From: Halalkalibacter oceani
GTDB taxonomy: Bacteria; Bacillota; Bacilli; Bacillales; Bacillaceae_D
Length of the DNA: 51,041 bases
NCBI RefSeq assembly: GCF_023715705.1
Contig: NZ_JAMBOS010000030.1
Coordinates: 1-51,041, forward strand
Direction of reading: 5' to 3'
Position 1 is the stretch's first letter; every line of letters begins with the position of its first letter. The notes below the pieces were generated by a model. That model searched no databases. It had not been told where the DNA came from and was given only the letters and a program-made list of their open reading frames with translations. This document shows, piece by piece, positions 42,506 through 51,025 of this stretch. A program made the translations under genes and the position numbers.

Positions 42506-43801
42506 ATGAACGAAAAAGGTAGGAATCGATTCGATGAAGTTCAAGCACCAGGCATAAAATCAGGGTTAAAAGACTTCCCGAAACATTTAAACAGTCAGAC
42601 GATCACAACGGGTACGATTGCGGCTATTTTTGGCATGACAGGCCCAGCAATGATTATTATTGGGGCTGCCGAGGCTGGTGGCCTAACAATGGAACAGACG
42701 GTATCATGGTTATTTGCGGTTTATTTTGTTGGAGGTATATTTAGTATCTTACTGGCACTTCATTACAAAATGCCGATTAACGGTGCATACTCGATTCCAG
42801 GGGCGATTTTAATGGCATCAGCTCTAACCTTATTCTCACTTAATGAAGCAGCAGGTGCATATTTGATGGCAGGGATTTTAGTGCTGATTCTAGGGGTAAC
42901 AAAATCAATAGGAAAAATCATGAAATTTATTCCGCTGCCAATCATTTTAGCAATGATTGCTGGTTCGATGTTTCGTTTTGCATTAGGTATTGTTGATTCT
43001 GTAGAGCAGCTTCCAATTGTGGTGGGATTAACAGTCGTAACGTTTTTTGTGTTATATGGTATCAGAGCTAAATTTCCTCCTATCCTAGGTGCTCTTATTG
43101 TTGGAATGGCTGTCGCTTTTGGGATGGGATTATTTCAAACACAGTCTGTGGAGATAGGATTAGCGTTGCCTGCATTGGTCGTTCCTGTATTTACTCTCGA
43201 CGCCTTTTTCTCGATTTCAATACCATTAGCTATTCTTGTTATTGGGGCCGAAAATGCTCAGGCTACTGGGGCATTATTGGCTCAAAAATATAAGCCACCT
43301 GTTAATTTTATGACTACGCTATCTGGTATAGGTGGAATTCTCACTTCATTCTTTGGTGGGCATAATGCAAATATTGCAGGGCCGATGACAGCTTTATGTG
43401 CTTCAGAAAGTGCAGGTAAGAAGGAAGGGCGTTATGCTGCAACGATTGTAGACGGAGTATTGTTTGCTTCCTTTGGATTATTTGCAGGTATTGCTGTTCC
43501 TATTTTATTGGGGCTTCCGGGCGCACTTATTTCAGCTGTTGCGGGGCTTGCGATGATTGCCGTATTAATTAATGCACTTCAAGGTGCCTTTTCTGAAAAA
43601 AGATTTCAAGTCGGGGCGTTTTGTGCACTTGCCATCGGGTTGTCAGGGATCACTCTTTTTCAAATTAGTGCGCCATTCTGGGCGTTAGTTGTTGGGGTCA
43701 CTGTCTCATTTATTGTCGAAAGAAATGATTTTAAGTCATTAATGAAAGTAGTTACTGTGAACTCAGAATTGCCAGAAGAGAAGGAAGTAGTGAATTCTTA
43801 A
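42506..43801 (+). CDS. BenE-family aromatic-acid/proton symporter
   Basis: A 431-residue membrane protein with about 12 hydrophobic segments. The BenE features are visible: TTGTIAAIFGMTGPAMIII near the N-terminus, HYKMPINGAYSIPGAIL, and AENAQATGALLAQKYKPPVN followed by GGHNANIAGPMTALCAS. The family imports benzoate with protons. In this cluster the substrate may be 2-furoate (inference). ATG 42506 sits behind GGAGTG; the GTG at 42497 overlaps that site. It has its own TTTAAAAC-box promoter. Confidence 0.9.
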   Translation: MNEKGRNRFDEVQAPGIKSGLKDFPKHLNSQTITTGTIAAIFGMTGPAMIIIGAAEAGGLTMEQTVSWLFAVYFVGGIFSILLALHYKMPINGAYSIPGAILMASALTLFSLNEAAGAYLMAGILVLILGVTKSIGKIMKFIPLPIILAMIAGSMFRFALGIVDSVEQLPIVVGLTVVTFFVLYGIRAKFPPILGALIVGMAVAFGMGLFQTQSVEIGLALPALVVPVFTLDAFFSISIPLAILVIGAENAQATGALLAQKYKPPVNFMTTLSGIGGILTSFFGGHNANIAGPMTALCASESAGKKEGRYAATIVDGVLFASFGLFAGIAVPILLGLPGALISAVAGLAMIAVLINALQGAFSEKRFQVGAFCALAIGLSGITLFQISAPFWALVVGVTVSFIVERNDFKSLMKVVTVNSELPEEKEVVNS

Positions 43802-43841
43802 ACATATTTGCGCTAAATTTTAACTTACTATTCTAAATAAT

Positions 43842-43899
43842 AATTTATAAGGGTGAAAGTGAAATTTTAAAACATATATGAACGGATTTTTACTACGAT
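43842..43899 (+). promoter_or_regulatory. Catabolic-cluster promoter 4, paired TTTTAAAAC boxes
   Basis: aatttataag (43842-43851) and attttaaaac (43864-43873) are 22 bp apart; -10 TACGAT (43894-43899) starts 21 bp after the final C. It precedes the operon for molybdenum-cofactor proteins and hydroxylase subunits. Confidence 0.45.
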
Positions 43900-43945
43900 G
43901 AAAATAGAATAGTAAAAGATAAGATCCTGCTAAGGGGGGATTGAC

Positions 43946-45052
43946 TTGAACATTGCGATTTCAAAAGAAATTGACAGGTGCAAGCAGCTAGGCTTAAAAG
44001 GGGTTCTTGCTACGATCATTTCTGTAGAAGGCTCTACTTATCAAAAAGCAGGTACGAAATGCTTTCTTGCTGAGGATGGTAAATTAACTGGACTCCTGAG
44101 TGGTGGATGTGTAGAAAACGATATTATTGAACACGGAAAACAAATTATCGATAGCGGTGAAACAAAATGCCTGCAGTATGATCTTCGAGATAATGGTGAT
44201 GAATTATGGGGGCTTGGTGTAGGATGTAACGGTTCAATGGAGATTTTTTTAGAGCCTTATCATTCAAGTGGTCATGATCCGAATAGCAAAGTGATCGAAA
44301 AAATGTATGCGGTTACAAATCCTCATGTCGTTACAACAATTGTTGATGCGAATGATTCAACATTAATAGGTGAGAAATGGATCGTTTCTTCAAAAAGTTT
44401 TAAGGAAGAGAACGTTTCTTCATTATTTAGTAAAAAGAACTTACAGGTCGAGGAAGGAAAGAAGCTGGGATTAGTAAGTGATGGAAAGATGAAGCTTTTT
44501 ATTGAAGAAGTAGCACCACCTCCAGCATTAATCATTTTTGGAGCGGGACCAGATGCGGTGCCGCTCGTACAAGCGGTGAAACAAATTGGTTGGCATGTTA
44601 CGGTAATTGATCATCGTCCTGGATTTGTCACGGAAGAAAATTTCCCTTTGGCAGATCAACTCATATGTTCACCACCAGGAACGATGGCAAATGTGGTGCT
44701 AAATGAAAATACATTTACTGTCATTATGAGTCATCATTTTTTACAAGATCAAATGGTGCTTAAACACCTCCTCAAAACCAACGTTCCTTATATTGGGTTA
44801 TTGGGTCCTAAGAAGAGAGCGGTGCAATTATTAGAATCGATTCTCACAATGAAATCGGTACAACAGCTGCGTATGGATCGAATCCATAGTCCAATTGGGT
44901 TAAATATTGGGGCAAAGACACCAGAGGAAATCGCCTTTAGTATCGTATCGGAATTAATTGCCGTTTACCGTCATGCATCGGCTGCGCACTTAAAAGATAC
45001 AGAGAAAGGATTAAGGCTAAAAGGGGAGCGTGATCTCTTATATCAAATGTAA
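43946..45052 (+). CDS. XdhC/CoxF-family molybdenum-cofactor maturation protein
   Basis: A 368-residue XdhC-type protein. The N-terminal part has VLATIISVEGSTYQKAGTKC and GLLSGGCVENDIIEHG, the XdhC/CoxI signature, with a conserved Cys in SGGCVE. The C-terminal half is a Rossmann domain with LIIFGAGPDAVPLVQAV and VTVIDHRPGFV. Such proteins bind molybdenum cofactor, protect its sulfido ligand and deliver it to hydroxylases of the xanthine dehydrogenase family. TTG start 5 bases after AAGGGGGGA. It is first in the operon with the MobA-like gene and the three hydroxylase subunits. Confidence 0.92.
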   Translation: MNIAISKEIDRCKQLGLKGVLATIISVEGSTYQKAGTKCFLAEDGKLTGLLSGGCVENDIIEHGKQIIDSGETKCLQYDLRDNGDELWGLGVGCNGSMEIFLEPYHSSGHDPNSKVIEKMYAVTNPHVVTTIVDANDSTLIGEKWIVSSKSFKEENVSSLFSKKNLQVEEGKKLGLVSDGKMKLFIEEVAPPPALIIFGAGPDAVPLVQAVKQIGWHVTVIDHRPGFVTEENFPLADQLICSPPGTMANVVLNENTFTVIMSHHFLQDQMVLKHLLKTNVPYIGLLGPKKRAVQLLESILTMKSVQQLRMDRIHSPIGLNIGAKTPEEIAFSIVSELIAVYRHASAAHLKDTEKGLRLKGERDLLYQM

Positions 45053-45693
45053 AAAAAGAAGTATGGGGGATTATTTTAGCGGCAGGGAACTCAAAAAGAA
45101 TGGGGTCGCCAAAACTTTTATTACCATATAAAAATGAATCACTCATTAGTCAAGTGATTCAACAAGTTAAGCATTCTAATTTAGATAATTTTATCATCGT
45201 CATCAATGCAAAAGTAGACGGTTTACTTCAAGAAGTACAAAACCACGGAGTCGATCATATCGTTTTGCATGAAGAATCTCAGTTAGGTATGGCAATCTCA
45301 ATTAAAAAAGGGTTAGCGCAAATACCAGATCATGTCGATGGCATCATGTTTCTCCTTGGAGATCAACCTGGGATGACAAGTGGAGAAATAAACAGAGTTC
45401 TAGCAGGCTACAAAGAACAAAAACACGTCCCGATTCTTCAAGCTACTTATTTTGGGAAGCCTGGTCATCCAGTCTTGTTTGATAGAACGATTATGCCACT
45501 CCTTTATGAGATTGAAGGAGATATAGGTGCAAAGAATATTTTGAAACAATATAAAGAAAAAATGAAGTATATCGAAATGGAGAAAGAGCCGATTCCGGAT
45601 ATCGATACGATTGAGGATTATAGAAGCGTAATGGAAAAGGAGGGTTCTCATGAATCAATCAATCGGTCAGCCCGTTACAAGAGTAGAAGATAA
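45049..45693 (+). CDS. MobA/MocA-like molybdopterin cytidylyltransferase, start codon altered
   Basis: An NTP-transferase of about 214 residues that should attach CMP to molybdopterin for the downstream hydroxylase. The P-loop-like motif GIILAAGNSKRMGSPKLLLP lies before the first ATG (45100), so that ATG cannot be the true start. No ATG, GTG or TTG exists in frame between the upstream stop (45031) and the motif. A GTA at 45049 stands where a GTG overlapping the XdhC stop would give the usual GTGA junction, so one G-to-A change could explain it. Other features, LLGDQPGM and GKPGHPVLFD, are intact. It overlaps the next gene by 44 bp. Confidence 0.8.
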   Translation, partial: VKKEVWGIILAAGNSKRMGSPKLLLPYKNESLISQVIQQVKHSNLDNFIIVINAKVDGLLQEVQNHGVDHIVLHEESQLGMAISIKKGLAQIPDHVDGIMFLLGDQPGMTSGEINRVLAGYKEQKHVPILQATYFGKPGHPVLFDRTIMPLLYEIEGDIGAKNILKQYKEKMKYIEMEKEPIPDIDTIEDYRSVMEKEGSHESINRSARYKSRR

Positions 45694-48061
45694 ACGATTG
45701 CTTACAGGAAAAGGGACCTATATAGATGATATAGCTGTCACGGCAAATACGGCACATGCGGCTATTTTACGCAGTCCGTATCCTCACGCAAAGATTATGT
45801 CCATTGATGCATCAAAAGCAGAGGAAATCCAAGGTGTCAAAAAAGTCATTACAGGTAAGGATATTGAACCGTATCTCAAGCCATTTGGCGTTGGGGTAAG
45901 TGCGCCTGTCAAATATTATCCGCTCGCCATTGATAAAGTCCGTTATGTAGGTGAGCCAGTCGCAATTATTGTTGCAAAAGATCGTTACATTGCTGAAGAT
46001 GCGATGGACTTTGTGAAAGTGACCTATGAAGCACTTAAGCCAGTGGTCGATATTGAATATTCATTAGAAGCAGATGCACCTGTTTTGCATGAAAATATCG
46101 GAAATAATATCGCCAATCACCGTACATTCCATTACGGTGAAGTCGATAAAGCGTTTGAGGAAGCGGATCGAATCATTAAGCACAAATTTCATTTCCCTAA
46201 ATATTCAGCTACTCCAGTTGAAACGTATGGAGTCGTCGCCAATTATGACGAAGGGATGGATCAATATACGGTTCATGCTAATTTTCACGGGCCATTCATT
46301 ATTCAAGCGGTTATGGCACAAGCCTTACAAATTCCGAGTAATCGATTACGTATCATTGTGCCAAAAGATATTGGAGGAAGCTACGGAATCAAAGCGGGAA
46401 TTTTTCCATATATTGTACTTTGTGCGATTGCGAGTAAACTAGCTGGTTGCCCTGTTAAATGGATTGAAGACAGGCAGGAGCATCTTTCTTCAAGTTCAAG
46501 TGGAACAGACAGGGTGACCTATATTGAAATGGCTGTTCAAAATGATGGAAAAGTTTTAGGATGCAAAATGAAATTAATTGATAATGTGGGTGCATATATT
46601 CGAGCGCCAGAACCAGCTTGTTTATACCGCACGCATGCGAATTCTACTGGTGCATATGATATTCCGAACTTAGCAATTGATGCGTACGCAATTATGACCA
46701 ATAAATCACCAACTGGTTTAATTCGAGGCTATGGTGGGCAAGAGCTTTACTTTCCTTTAGAGCGAATCATGCAAATCGTCGCGGTTGAACTTGGAATCGA
46801 TCATGCTGATGTGATTAGAAGAAACTTAGTGAAGAAAGAGCAGTTTCCCTATACAACGGCTTCAGGTGGCGTGTATGACAGTGGTGATTATGAAAAAGCA
46901 TTCGAATTAGTATTAGATACGGGGATGTACGAACAGTTTAAAGAAAAACAAAAGAAAGCCCGTGAGAAGGGGAAGTTATTTGGTGTAGGTCTCGCCTGTA
47001 TTGTCGAACCATCTGGGTCAAATATGGGATACATTACGATTGCATTAACGCCAGAAGAAAGAGCCAAGTCACTGCCTAAATCAGGCTGTGCTGAAGCAGC
47101 CACGATTTCGATGGACCCACTTGGAAGTGTAAATGTCAGAATTAGCACAACACCATCAGGGCAAGGACATGAAACAGTAGCAGCTCAAATTGTAGCTGAT
47201 GTGTTAAATATTCCAAGAGAGCAGATTAACGTTGTAGCTGAACTTGATACGTCAACGAGTGCATGGTCGATTGCCTCTGGGAGCTATTCGAGTCGTTTTG
47301 CTTCACTCGGCTCAAGTGCCGTATTTTATGCTGCTCATAAAGTGCGCGATAAATTGTTTAAGGTTGCAGCCCACCAGTTTAGTGTAGCTGAAAACGACGT
47401 AGAACTAATAGATGGCCATTTTGTTGTTAAACATGATGCTACTAAAAAAGTATCGGTAAAACGAATTGCTGGACTGTCTCATTGGAATCCACTTGCACTT
47501 CCAGAAGGACTAGAGCCAGGAATCTATGAAACATACTACTATACAGCTAAAATCGCTGAGCCGCCAGATGAAAATGATTTAATCAATTCATCGGTTACGT
47601 ATGGGTTTGTAGCTGATATGGTGACAGTAGAAATTGACCCAGATACGTATGAAATTAACATTATCGATTATGTGACTGTCCATGATGCAGGAAAACTATT
47701 GAATCCTTTAATCGTAGATGGTCAAATATTTGGTGGATTAGCGCACGGGCTTGGTGGAGCCTTGTATGAAGAGCTTGCTTATGATCAAAAAGGGCAATTT
47801 TTAACGGGATCATTTATGGATTATTTATGCCCAACTGCACCAGAAATGCCTCCAGTAACGATTAAACATATTGAAACGCCATCACCAATTACACCACTTG
47901 GCGCAAAAGGGTTAGGTGAAGGGAACACAATGAGTGCACCTGTTGTCATCGCAAATGCCGTCAGTGATGCATTAAAACCATATAACATCATGATTGATCG
48001 ATTACCGCTAACGCCAAATAAAATCTATCAACTGCTAGAGCAGGTCAAGGAAACGAAATGA
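45650..48061 (+). CDS. Molybdenum hydroxylase large subunit, proposed furoyl-CoA dehydrogenase (HmfA-like)
   Basis: An 803-residue molybdopterin subunit of the xanthine dehydrogenase/CO dehydrogenase family. Cofactor and active-site regions read VPKDIGGSYGIK (237-248), GLIRGYGGQELYF (about 357-369), TPSGQGHETVAAQ, and the catalytic Glu757 in GAKGLGEGN. The CO-dehydrogenase loop with its copper-binding Cys (AYxCSFR) is absent, so this is a hydroxylase and not a CO dehydrogenase. AAGGAGGG precedes ATG. With the next two genes it makes the usual L-M-S enzyme; the adjacent CoA ligase operon points to an acyl-CoA substrate such as 2-furoyl-CoA. Confidence 0.93.
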   Translation: MNQSIGQPVTRVEDKRLLTGKGTYIDDIAVTANTAHAAILRSPYPHAKIMSIDASKAEEIQGVKKVITGKDIEPYLKPFGVGVSAPVKYYPLAIDKVRYVGEPVAIIVAKDRYIAEDAMDFVKVTYEALKPVVDIEYSLEADAPVLHENIGNNIANHRTFHYGEVDKAFEEADRIIKHKFHFPKYSATPVETYGVVANYDEGMDQYTVHANFHGPFIIQAVMAQALQIPSNRLRIIVPKDIGGSYGIKAGIFPYIVLCAIASKLAGCPVKWIEDRQEHLSSSSSGTDRVTYIEMAVQNDGKVLGCKMKLIDNVGAYIRAPEPACLYRTHANSTGAYDIPNLAIDAYAIMTNKSPTGLIRGYGGQELYFPLERIMQIVAVELGIDHADVIRRNLVKKEQFPYTTASGGVYDSGDYEKAFELVLDTGMYEQFKEKQKKAREKGKLFGVGLACIVEPSGSNMGYITIALTPEERAKSLPKSGCAEAATISMDPLGSVNVRISTTPSGQGHETVAAQIVADVLNIPREQINVVAELDTSTSAWSIASGSYSSRFASLGSSAVFYAAHKVRDKLFKVAAHQFSVAENDVELIDGHFVVKHDATKKVSVKRIAGLSHWNPLALPEGLEPGIYETYYYTAKIAEPPDENDLINSSVTYGFVADMVTVEIDPDTYEINIIDYVTVHDAGKLLNPLIVDGQIFGGLAHGLGGALYEELAYDQKGQFLTGSFMDYLCPTAPEMPPVTIKHIETPSPITPLGAKGLGEGNTMSAPVVIANAVSDALKPYNIMIDRLPLTPNKIYQLLEQVKETK

Positions 48062-48080
48062 GGAAGGGGGAGGAGTGTGA

Positions 48081-48956
48081 ATGAAACCCGCAAAGTTTGA
48101 CTATTATAAGCCCAATACATTAAATGAAGCATTGAGTTTGTTAGAAGAGTTAGGAGAGAACGGGAAGATTATTGCTGGTGGACAAAGTCTCGTGCCAATT
48201 ATGAACATGCGACTAGCAACACCTGAGGCCTTAATTGATATTAATAATCTAGAAGACTTACATTATATTAAGAAAGAAGATAGTATGATCAAAATTGGAG
48301 CGTTAACAAGACAAAGGATCGTCGAAACATCAGACATTATTCGTGAACATTGTGGATTATTGGCTGACTCTATTCCGCACATTGGCCATGTTCAAACAAG
48401 AAACAGAGGAACGATTGGTGGAAGCCTTGTCCATGCTGACCCTACTGCAGAGTTACCACTTGCTTTGCTAGCCCTAAAAGGGACGTTACACATATCATCG
48501 AGTGATGAAGTGAGAGTTGTCGAAGCAGAAGACTTTTTCATTACGTACTTAACTACGGATATGATGCCTAATGAAATTCTAACGGAGATCCAAATTCCGA
48601 TCATGGATGGTAGAGTTGGATATGCTTTTGCTGAAATAGCGAGACGGCATGGTGATTTTGGCATAGTTGCAGCAGCCTGTGTGATGACGATAGATGATAA
48701 CGAAAACATTGAATCAATTCGTTTAACACTCGGTGGAGTTGAGGCAATACCATTATTAGTAGAAGAAGCTGAGGAGATTTTCCGAGGAGAAAAGGTGACA
48801 GACTCTCTCTTAGAGCAAATAACAGAAGCTGTCGTAGATGTAATCGATCCAGAATCTGATCTGCATGCCTCGGCCGAGTATCGCACACATTTGGCTAAAA
48901 TCTTAACAAAACGAGTGATTAATGAAGCGTACTCGAAGGCAAAGGGGGTCATATAA
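48081..48956 (+). CDS. Molybdenum hydroxylase FAD subunit (HmfB/CoxM-like)
   Basis: A 291-residue FAD-binding subunit. The FAD motifs AGGQSLVPIMNMRLATPE (about 32-49) and TIGGSLVHADPTAELPLALLAL (about 111-132) match the CoxM family. It lacks the Cys-rich insertion that holds an extra 4Fe-4S cluster in 4-hydroxybenzoyl-CoA reductase, so it is not of that type. Electrons pass from the iron-sulfur subunit through FAD to an acceptor. GGGGAGGAG precedes ATG. Its stop abuts the next start (TAAATG). Confidence 0.93.
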   Translation: MKPAKFDYYKPNTLNEALSLLEELGENGKIIAGGQSLVPIMNMRLATPEALIDINNLEDLHYIKKEDSMIKIGALTRQRIVETSDIIREHCGLLADSIPHIGHVQTRNRGTIGGSLVHADPTAELPLALLALKGTLHISSSDEVRVVEAEDFFITYLTTDMMPNEILTEIQIPIMDGRVGYAFAEIARRHGDFGIVAAACVMTIDDNENIESIRLTLGGVEAIPLLVEEAEEIFRGEKVTDSLLEQITEAVVDVIDPESDLHASAEYRTHLAKILTKRVINEAYSKAKGVI

Positions 48957-49427
48957 ATGGAACGCCAAAAAATTCAAGTAACGATAAATGAAGACGTTTA
49001 TCATGAAGAAGCTGAACCTCGCATGCTTCTCAGTGACTTTATTCGTGAGACTTGCGGCTTAACAGGTACACATGTTGGCTGTGAGCACGGCGTATGCGGG
49101 GCATGTACAGTGATGGTTAATGGAACTGCTGTAAGAAGCTGCTTGATGTTTGCTGTTCAAGTTGACGGAGCCGAACTTACTACCGTTGAGGGACTAAAAC
49201 AAGGGGAAGAACTAACTGACCTCCAAGAAAATTTCATTAAACATCATGGTCTCCAATGCGGCTTTTGTACGGCAGGAATTCTCATGTCCACAAAAGAGTT
49301 TCTTGAGCAAAATGAACAACCTTCTACTGAAGACATCAAAGACATGCTATCAGGACATTTATGTAGATGTACTGGTTATGACGGCATTATTAAAGCGATT
49401 GAGCAAACAGCGAAGGATCGTGGGTGA
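48957..49427 (+). CDS. Molybdenum hydroxylase 2Fe-2S subunit (HmfC/CoxS-like)
   Basis: A 156-residue subunit with two [2Fe-2S] domains. The plant-type site reads CEHGVCGACTVMVNGTAVRSC (four Cys) and the second reads CGFCTAG...HLCRCTGYDGI. All eight cysteines are present. It links the molybdenum centre to FAD. It begins right after the FAD-subunit stop. It is the last gene of the operon; a hairpin with T tail follows. Confidence 0.94.
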   Translation: MERQKIQVTINEDVYHEEAEPRMLLSDFIRETCGLTGTHVGCEHGVCGACTVMVNGTAVRSCLMFAVQVDGAELTTVEGLKQGEELTDLQENFIKHHGLQCGFCTAGILMSTKEFLEQNEQPSTEDIKDMLSGHLCRCTGYDGIIKAIEQTAKDRG

Positions 49428-49447
49428 AGGGTTAGTCGTATCATAAA

Positions 49448-49503
49448 AAAGCGTTCGTTCTTGTAGTAGGAAAATGCTACTAATAGAACTGACGCCTTTT
49501 TTA
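49448..49503 (+). terminator. Terminator of the molybdenum hydroxylase operon
   Basis: Imperfect outer stem (aaaaaagcg / gacgcctttttt) with inner tagtag/ctacta pair, ending in T. Confidence 0.65.
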
Positions 49504-49595
49504 TGAATGTCTTGATTGGAAAAACAGAAAATAGGCTGACTCCCAAAAGGTAGTATACATTCTTTTGGAAGCAGCCATGAGGGTGTTACTTTCTA

Positions 49596-49979
49596 TTAAA
49601 ATCCATCCTCTGCCCCTGAAAATGGGATACCTAATCTATTTTCTACTTGGCGGAGTCTACGATTTAAACGATTCAATCGTCCTGTATGAAGTTCATCATT
49701 TCGGTTCAGTCTAATAATCTCCTGATTAATTCGGTTGATTTCTTCATTAATTCGTCTGATTTCTTGATTTTGACGAGTGAGCTCTGCTGTTTGGCGCTCA
49801 TTTTGTCTTTCGAGTTGAGTTACTCTTCGTTCAAGAGATTGAGATGGCTGTCTCATAAACTCCTCTTGTTCTGGTTGCTGCTGCAGATGTTCCTGTTGGA
49901 CATACGGATAATAATGATCATACATGGAATAGTCAATTTGTTGCGGTACATAGCCTTGATAGAAATATTGCGGGTTCAT
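49596..49979 (-). CDS. Tyr/Gln-rich coiled-coil protein, possibly spore-coat related
   Basis: A 127-residue protein. The first 45 residues are rich in Tyr, Gln and Pro (MNPQYFYQGYVPQQ), then a heptad-like coiled coil runs to about residue 115 (repeats of RxNxEIxRIN). The tail is short (GIPFSGAEDGF). Such composition is common in Bacillus coat or spore-surface proteins, but no family was recognised. ATG 49979 follows AAAGGAG at 8 bases; the in-frame GTG at 49988 lies too near. It has no neighbours on its strand. Confidence 0.7.
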   Translation of the reverse strand: MNPQYFYQGYVPQQIDYSMYDHYYPYVQQEHLQQQPEQEEFMRQPSQSLERRVTQLERQNERQTAELTRQNQEIRRINEEINRINQEIIRLNRNDELHTGRLNRLNRRLRQVENRLGIPFSGAEDGF

Positions 49980-50142
49980 CAGGTGCACTCCTTTACATTT
50001 TTTATAGGGATAAACACCTTATACCTTATGTATAAAAACACGGAGTGACAGGGCCAGTGCCTAAAATTTCTAGATAAAAATAGTGAAAGAGCCTTTAAAA
50101 TAAAAAAAAGACCGAGCAATCATCGCTCGGTCCTCCTCATAA

Positions 50143-50916
50143 TTATCTGACAACAATCTCATCATTTTCAACAATGACGTTTACTGACGTCACTTCTTCT
50201 TGATCTAAAATCAAATCTGTTACGCGGTCTTCAAGTTGTTCTTGAATCACGCGGCGAAGCGGACGTGCACCAAAAGCTGGGTGATAGCCAAGTTCGGCTA
50301 ATTTTTCTTTCGCTTCTTGTGAAACAGTCATTGTAATGTTTTGCTCTGCTAATGTTTCTTGTAAATCGTTAAGCATTATGTCAACAATTTTGATTAGGCT
50401 GTCTTTTTCTAAGTGATTGAATTCAATAATCGCATCAAAGCGGTTCAAGAATTCAGGCTTAAAGTAAGAAGAGAGGGAGTCAAGCACAGATGATGGTTGT
50501 GTTCCTTCATTTTCTTCCTCGAATCCAACTGTCTTTTTCTTCTGGCCGACGCCTGCATTACTTGTCATAATAATAACAGTGTCTTTAAAGCTTACTGTGC
50601 GTCCTTGGCTGTCAGTTAGACGACCGTCCTCTAAAATTTGCAAGAACATATGTTGAACGTCTGGATGTGCCTTTTCGATTTCATCAAGTAAGATGATTGA
50701 ATAAGGATTACGACGCACTTTCTCCGTCAATTGTCCTGCTTCATCATGACCGACATAGCCAGGAGGAGAACCAATTAATTTTGAGACGGCGTGTTTCTCC
50801 ATATATTCACTCATATCAAGACGAATCATTGCGTCTTTTGAGCCAAACATTTCTTCGGCTAATGTTTTCGTTAATTCTGTTTTTCCGACACCAGTTGGTC
50901 CGACAAATAAGAAGTG
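50143..50916 (-). pseudogene. clpE/clpC-type ATPase, 3' fragment
   Basis: Codes for the second AAA+ module and C-terminal domain of a Clp unfoldase: Walker [48 protein letters not shown], Walker [21 protein letters not shown], arginine region [11 protein letters not shown] and [12 protein letters not shown]. In frame before the Walker A there is a TAA (50917-50919), and the sequence further upstream is unrelated, ending in a terminator hairpin. The first AAA+ module, N-terminal domain and start are missing. The nearest ATG (50850) would exclude the Walker A. Intact ClpE is about 700 residues. A truncated remnant, or an assembly junction. Confidence 0.8.
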
Positions 50917-50985
50917 TTAATGACGTTCTACAATGTCTGGATCTTGACGGCGCTAATTGTCCTAAAACTGACGGATTCACTGTCC

Positions 50986-51025
50986 AAAATGAAGGGGAAG
51001 CAATCCTTTGCTCCCCCTTCATTTT
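50986..51025. terminator. Terminator-like hairpin at the window edge
   Basis: 17-bp arms (50986-51002/51009-51025) with a single mismatch, T/A-rich at both ends. On the minus strand it lies just upstream of the clpE fragment, so it likely ended another gene. Confidence 0.75.

Noticed and set aside
35552-43801. Cluster read as benzyl alcohol/benzoate degradation
   Set aside because: Alcohol and aldehyde dehydrogenases, ligase and BenE would fit, but no benzoyl-CoA epoxidase, reductase or ring-cleaving dioxygenase is present and the molybdenum hydroxylase would be unexplained. Kept only as second choice.
45650-49427. Cluster read as an aerobic CO dehydrogenase (coxLMS)
   Set aside because: The large subunit lacks the CO-dehydrogenase loop with copper-binding Cys; it reads GLIRGYGGQE, and the neighbours are CoA-pathway genes.
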